From Anaerolineales bacterium (GTDB lineage: Bacteria > Chloroflexota > Anaerolineae > Anaerolineales > UBA4823): 8,774 bases of DNA. The stretch lies in assembly GCA_022865865.1 (NCBI GenBank), contig JALHTN010000726.1, positions 1-8,774 on the forward strand. Direction: 5' to 3'. Below are positions 6,205 through 8,774 of the stretch, in pieces (the stretch's first letter is position 1; each line of letters starts with the position of its first letter). The notes under the pieces are model-generated. The model did not search any database. It saw nothing but the letters and a program-made list of their open reading frames with translations, and had not been told where the DNA came from. Position numbers and translations under genes: made by a program.

Positions 6205-6263
6205 GCAATTTGTCACTGTATACGAGATGATTTTCAATGCGCGAGATCTTCATGAATGATCAA

Positions 6264-6566
6264 CTACACTGAAACGAAAAAGGCATAAAAGGTTGCACCC
6301 AGAATCAGGGATATTAATACTGCTAAGAGTACGATGGTCAGGAACATTAACCACCTGGTTTTTCTGTAGGTTTTCATTTTATCCTCTTCAGTTAGTGGGA
6401 CAGGAATATTACCGGTTAATTCCATCGCAGCTGATTGCTCAGCGATGGCAGCAAGTTCGTCATCCGTTTCCAGATAATTCTCGACAAGTGTGCGCGTGTC
6501 TTCACTTACCTCATTCGCCAAATACAATGGCAGTAAATCGTGAATAACATTCTTTGTGACTTCCAT
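6264..6566 (-). CDS. Small single-TM anti-sigma-like protein, zinc-free
   Basis: From ATG 6566 the protein has 100 residues. Residues 1-45 (with VIHDLLPLYLANEVSEDTR at 7-25, then LVENYLETDDELAA) match the helical pattern of zf-HC2-type anti-sigma domains ('..llp.ylDGeLs..er..ve.HL..C..C'). There is no cysteine anywhere in the protein, so it cannot be a zinc-binding version. One membrane span (about 72-95) ends nearly at the C-terminus, giving a cytoplasmic N-terminal sigma-binding domain. The gene starts two bases after the sigma stop codon (TGA 6569-6571), with the RBS inside the sigma gene's last codons, which indicates coupled translation. A TTG at 6572 is also in frame, but its RBS spacing is only about 3 nt against 9 for ATG 6566. 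Role inferred from position and pattern: it sequesters the ECF sigma factor at the membrane. Confidence 0.7.
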   Translation of the reverse strand: MEVTKNVIHDLLPLYLANEVSEDTRTLVENYLETDDELAAIAEQSAAMELTGNIPVPLTEEDKMKTYRKTRWLMFLTIVLLAVLISLILGATFYAFFVSV

Positions 6567-6568
6567 AA

Positions 6569-7054
6569 TCAATAGACCTCCTTTTCTGCACGAATAGTGA
6601 GCAGCTTCTTGCGAACACGGTGAACCTTAACTTTCGCGGCTGTAAGAGAAATCTGTAAAACTCGGGCGATCTCAACATAAGATAAATCATGCTGAACACG
6701 CAGCAAGAATGCAGCTCGATCAACTTCCGGTAGTTTCTGAAGGACGCATTGGATTTGCTGCAATTCAAGTCGAGAATCAACAAGCTTTTCCGGTTCAGGA
6801 GTTCGATCTGGGATGGCATCGTTGAGCGCAACCTGATTATTTCTCTTATTTAGATTCTTGAGATAGATATTGCGGGCGATGGTGAACAAGTATGCCTTAA
6901 GGGTTTCAGTGCGAATGGAATTGAACCGAACCCATAAACGAACAAAGGTATCAGAGGTTATGTCTTCTGCTTCAAACCGGTCCCCGGAAAGCCAAAAGGA
7001 AAACTTATAAACCTCATGCGCATATAAATCATACAGTTCTTGGAAGTTGAACAT
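6569..7054 (-). CDS. ECF-family RNA polymerase sigma factor
   Basis: At 161 residues it has the normal length of a two-domain ECF sigma factor. Region sigma-2 (about 5-70) contains AEDITSDTFVRLWVRF (29-44, promoter melting and core binding) and AYLFTIARNIYL (54-65). A linker with PDRTPEPEKLVDSR (82-95) follows. Region sigma-4 (about 98-152) has LPEVDRAAFLLR (108-119) and the helix-turn-helix LSYVEIARVLQISLTAAKVK (124-143), ending HRVRKKL, which reads the -35 element. No extra C-terminal domain is present, so control is expected from the anti-sigma-like partner encoded directly after it. ATG 7054 is preceded by GAGGG (minus strand, 7061-7065) at six bases. It faces the MFS gene across a 292-nt intergenic region and may direct transcription of its own operon and of that gene (inference). 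Confidence 0.9.
   Translation of the reverse strand: MFNFQELYDLYAHEVYKFSFWLSGDRFEAEDITSDTFVRLWVRFNSIRTETLKAYLFTIARNIYLKNLNKRNNQVALNDAIPDRTPEPEKLVDSRLELQQIQCVLQKLPEVDRAAFLLRVQHDLSYVEIARVLQISLTAAKVKVHRVRKKLLTIRAEKEVY
6576..6582 (-). promoter_or_regulatory. RBS of the anti-sigma-like gene
   Basis: AGGAGGT on the minus strand is an almost perfect anti-16S match. It sits inside the sigma gene's 3' end, nine bases from ATG 6566. It decides in favour of ATG 6566 over TTG 6572 and implies translational coupling of the two proteins. Confidence 0.75.
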
Positions 7055-7109
7055 CGGATACCCTCATCCATAATATCCTTAAAAATGCGGAAAGTTACAC
7101 CTGACTTAT

Positions 7110-7123
7110 AAATTGTACAATTT
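7110..7123. promoter_or_regulatory. 14-bp perfect palindrome
   Basis: AAATTGTACAATTT is fully self-complementary. It lies 56 nt upstream of the sigma ATG, in the likely promoter zone of the sigma operon, and is followed three bases later by a second symmetric element. It is a candidate operator with no assigned regulator. Confidence 0.35.
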
Positions 7124-7125
7124 TA

Positions 7126-7136
7126 TTGGCAGCCAA
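7126..7136. promoter_or_regulatory. TTGGC-A-GCCAA dyad
   Basis: Five-base arms with a one-base centre lie directly beside the 14-bp palindrome. The tight pairing of two different dyads suggests regulatory DNA rather than an RNA hairpin, since a one-base loop cannot form. Confidence 0.3.
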
Positions 7137-7147
7137 GCGCTATTTTT

Positions 7148-7177
7148 TGGACAGAATCGATCTCCTCGGGATAGAAT
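7148..7177 (+). promoter_or_regulatory. Possible sigma-70 promoter of the MFS gene
   Basis: TGGACA (7148-7153, five of six to TTGACA), an 18-nt spacer and TAGAAT (7172-7177, five of six to TATAAT) point toward the transporter. Transcription would start near 7184 and give a leader of about 160 nt that contains the 7297-7326 hairpin. The match is good by eye but not unique in an A/T-rich region. Confidence 0.4.
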
Positions 7178-7296
7178 CAAAGGCGAGTGAGATTTATTTG
7201 AAATTCTGGGAGTTATAGGAAAGTAACATGGTTCACGCGTGGAAAAGCGAAAATATCCGACTTTACCCAATTTATTAAACAAGGAAACTTAATCCC

Positions 7297-7326
7297 TATG
7301 CCAGTGTTTATCCAAACACAGGCATA
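7297..7326 (+). repeat. 30-nt inverted repeat just before the MFS RBS
   Basis: TATGCC-A-GTGTTT (7297-7309) pairs with AAACAC-A-GGCATA (7314-7326). Twelve base pairs are interrupted by a single A/A mismatch and closed by an ATCC loop. The right arm ends seven bases before the GGAGG of the transporter gene. It is not followed by a U-tract, so it is not a terminator. It may be a repressor operator or an mRNA stem affecting ribosome access. Confidence 0.6.
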
Positions 7327-7333
7327 CTTTTAT

Positions 7334-7338
7334 GGAGG
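7334..7338 (+). promoter_or_regulatory. RBS deciding the MFS start
   Basis: GGAGG lies eight bases before ATG 7347. If translation began at the in-frame ATG 7332 this motif would be inside the coding sequence, so 7347 is the better start. Confidence 0.75.
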
Positions 7339-7346
7339 TGTATGAG

Positions 7347-8594
7347 ATGACAGCAGAGAGTTTTAAGATCTATGGATATCGTTGGGTCGTCCTGGTAGTG
7401 TTTATGGGCGTGATCGCGGCTAACCAGTTGGCCTGGATTACATTTGCCCCTATCACAAGCGTGGTAGCGAAATACTATGGAGTCAGCGATTTGAGCATCG
7501 GTTTATTATCGATGAGTTTCATGATCGTCTATATATTTGTTTCGATACCCGCCTCCTGGGTGATCGATACTTATGGCTTCCGGTTATCGGTTACCATCGG
7601 TGCTCTGCTGACCGGGATTTTTAGCCTGACTCGGGCTTTGGCAGGAGATAACTACACCCTGGTGCTGATCTCTCAAATTGGTATTGCAGTTGGCCAACCG
7701 TTTATACTCAATGCATTGACTAAAGTCGCTGCACGGTGGTACCCCATACAGGAACGGGCGACCGCTTCTGGTCTGGGTTCATTAGCGATGTATCTGGGGA
7801 TAGTCATCGGTATGATGCTGACCCCCTGGTTGGTGCTGAATTCTAGCATCAATAATATGCTGCTGGCTTATGGGGTAGCAGCGCTGGTTGCAGGTGGATT
7901 CTTCATGATTTTTGCAAGAGAACGCCCCCCCACACCTGCCAGCCCGCCTGGTCAGGAAGAGAGGTCCTTGGTCTTCGATGGACTCAAGCAAATGATGCGC
8001 ATGCGGGATTTCATCCTGTTGTTGGCGATATTTTTTATTGGACTGGGAGTCTTTAACAGTGTCACAACCTGGATTGAAGATATCCTCAGACCCAGAGGCT
8101 TTTCGATCCTCCAGGCTGGGGTGATTGGCGGGTTGATGGTTGTTGGTGGCATCCTGGGGGCACTGGTGATCCCGATTCTTTCAGATCGCTACCGGAGACG
8201 AGTACCCTTCATCGTGTATTCTCTGGCGGCTGCAACTCTTGGTCTGGTTGGGATCGCCTTTCTGGAGAATTACACCTTGTTGATGCTGTCGGCATTTGTG
8301 ATGGGTTTCTTCTTGTTGAGTGCCGGACCGGTCGGATTCCAATACGGCGCCGAGATCACTTATCCTGCCCCAGAGGGCACCTCAAACGGTATGCTCCTGA
8401 TGATGGGTCAAATATCGGGCATACTGTTCATTCTGGGGATGGATAGCTTCAAGAATCAAGGTACAGGCTCGATGACAGCCTCACTATTGGTTCTGGCTGG
8501 TTTGATGTTGATCGGATTGCTGCTTGCGACCAGACTCAAGGAGGCGCAGCTGCTGGTTGGTGAGGCGACGGGGGATGAAATTCCAGTGAAGTAA
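7347..8594 (+). CDS. FLVCR-like major facilitator superfamily transporter
   Basis: A 415-residue, 12-span secondary carrier of the inner membrane. The N-half has YGYRWVVLVVFM (9-20) leading span 1, the YYGVSDLSIGLLSMSFM stretch (43-59), the loop 2-3 motif PASWVIDTYGFR (68-79), and GQPFILNALTKVAARWYPIQ (116-135) followed by ERATASGLGSLAMYLG. These match the FLVCR branch of the MFS (TC 2.A.1.28; known animal members carry choline, ethanolamine or heme-related substrates). A Pro-rich central loop (ERPPTPASPP, 192-201) separates the halves. The C-half carries TWIEDILRPRGF (241-252) and the loop 8-9 motif SDRYRRR (279-285). The bacterial substrate is unknown. ATG 7347 follows GGAGG at eight bases; an in-frame ATG at 7332 is less likely. 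It is divergent from the ECF sigma operon and followed 18 nt later by a hydrolase-like gene, so those two may share a transcript. Confidence 0.85.
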   Translation: MTAESFKIYGYRWVVLVVFMGVIAANQLAWITFAPITSVVAKYYGVSDLSIGLLSMSFMIVYIFVSIPASWVIDTYGFRLSVTIGALLTGIFSLTRALAGDNYTLVLISQIGIAVGQPFILNALTKVAARWYPIQERATASGLGSLAMYLGIVIGMMLTPWLVLNSSINNMLLAYGVAALVAGGFFMIFARERPPTPASPPGQEERSLVFDGLKQMMRMRDFILLLAIFFIGLGVFNSVTTWIEDILRPRGFSILQAGVIGGLMVVGGILGALVIPILSDRYRRRVPFIVYSLAAATLGLVGIAFLENYTLLMLSAFVMGFFLLSAGPVGFQYGAEITYPAPEGTSNGMLLMMGQISGILFILGMDSFKNQGTGSMTASLLVLAGLMLIGLLLATRLKEAQLLVGEATGDEIPVK

Positions 8595-8612
8595 GGGGAC
8601 GGGGATATCTGG

Positions 8613-8774
8613 ATGAACAACATCGAGCAGAAAGTGCTGCTCCCTGGTGATCAGCACTATACGATTGCCACCCCAACTGGATATACAGGAGATAAGCCTG
8701 TACCTCTTGTCCTTGCGCTTCACTTTGCTGGTCACGGAACGCCATTTTATGGTCGCATCATATTGGAAGAGCTG
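8613..8774 (+). CDS. N-terminus of an alpha/beta-hydrolase or esterase (cut by window end)
   Basis: ATG 8613 opens a frame that stays open to the window edge (54 codons visible). The start is MNNIEQKVLLPGDQHYTIAT, then TPTGYTGDKPVPLVLALHFA and GHGTPFYGRIILEEL. The sequence 'x-Y-x-P-x-G-Y...PVPLVLALHFAGHG' matches the first two beta strands of esterase or peptidase-like alpha/beta-hydrolases (dienelactone hydrolase, feruloyl-esterase or phospholipase/carboxylesterase relatives). In these, the HFAG segment (39-42) builds the oxyanion hole. The catalytic residues lie outside the window, so activity cannot be judged. A modest G-rich site (GGGGA, 8601-8605) is seven bases upstream. The gap to the transporter stop is 18 nt, which suggests a transporter-hydrolase operon. 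Confidence 0.65.
   Translation, partial: MNNIEQKVLLPGDQHYTIATPTGYTGDKPVPLVLALHFAGHGTPFYGRIILEEL

Larger units (their letters stand above)
7055..7346. promoter_or_regulatory. Divergent control region, sigma operon / MFS gene
   Basis: The 292 nt without a gene are rich in symmetry. They hold a 14-bp perfect palindrome (7110-7123), TTGGC-A-GCCAA (7126-7136), two nearly identical 11-mers (7089-7099 and 7218-7228, GGAAAGTTACA and GGAAAGTAACA), a GGAAACTT box (7283-7290) and a large hairpin (7297-7326). A possible sigma-70 promoter points toward the MFS gene. The minus-strand reading of the 11-mers (TGTAACTTTCC and TGTTACTTTCC) resembles ECF -35 elements, but I find no convincing -10 partner. Confidence 0.5.

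Noticed and set aside
6511..6831. 106-residue minus-strand open frame
   Set aside because: It overlaps the ECF sigma and anti-sigma genes in another frame; the real genes carry clear domains and RBSs.
7056..7078. GGATA/TATCC dyad around the sigma RBS as a riboswitch-like stem
   Set aside because: It has only five base pairs with a 13-base loop, which is common by chance.

Overview
The window looks like a chromosomal stretch of a free-living bacterium with moderate base composition. The gene types suggest Chloroflexota, perhaps an Anaerolineae-like lineage: a DhmA-type haloalkane dehalogenase, an FLVCR-like MFS carrier, and an ECF sigma factor beside a stand-alone 'Sensor' membrane domain. 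That placement is inferred from gene content only; there is no rRNA or other marker gene. I see no tRNA, rRNA, CRISPR array, insertion sequence or phage gene.

Layout. Positions 1-281 are non-coding and hold an 18-bp perfect palindrome, a long-range inverted repeat and a terminator-like hairpin. A minus-strand gene (282-884) encodes a two-TM bacterial PH-domain (YdbS-like) membrane protein. After a gap with a possible decayed ORF and a clear sigma-70-type promoter comes a plus-strand VOC (glyoxalase-fold) protein (start best placed at 1174). A run of four plus-strand genes follows with gaps of about 80-110 nt: an alpha/beta hydrolase whose nucleophile position is Phe instead of Ser (1793-2677), a textbook HLD-I haloalkane dehalogenase (2758-3654), a tandem-GNAT acetyltransferase (start best at 3737) and a class I SAM methyltransferase (start best at TTG 4774).

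Converging on that run is a minus-strand set of three genes. In transcription order these are an ECF sigma factor (7054-6569), a small single-TM protein with a cysteine-free anti-sigma-like N-terminus (6566-6264) and a four-TM stand-alone Sensor-domain protein (6191-5541). This reads as a membrane signal-transduction module: membrane protein(s) hold the sigma factor until a signal arrives. Its 292-nt intergenic region is shared with a divergent FLVCR-like MFS transporter (7347-8594) and carries several palindromes, including a 30-nt near-perfect hairpin just before the transporter's RBS. The right edge cuts the start of another serine-hydrolase-type gene (8613 onward).

How they might work together: the plus-strand cluster resembles a small-molecule detoxification or modification set (dehalogenase, hydrolase, acetyltransferase, methyltransferase, VOC protein), but no common substrate can be named. 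Nothing here is clearly a wholly new system. The points most worth checking are the Ser-less hydrolase beside the intact dehalogenase, the sigma/anti-sigma/Sensor module, and the hairpin and palindromes in the sigma-transporter intergenic region.
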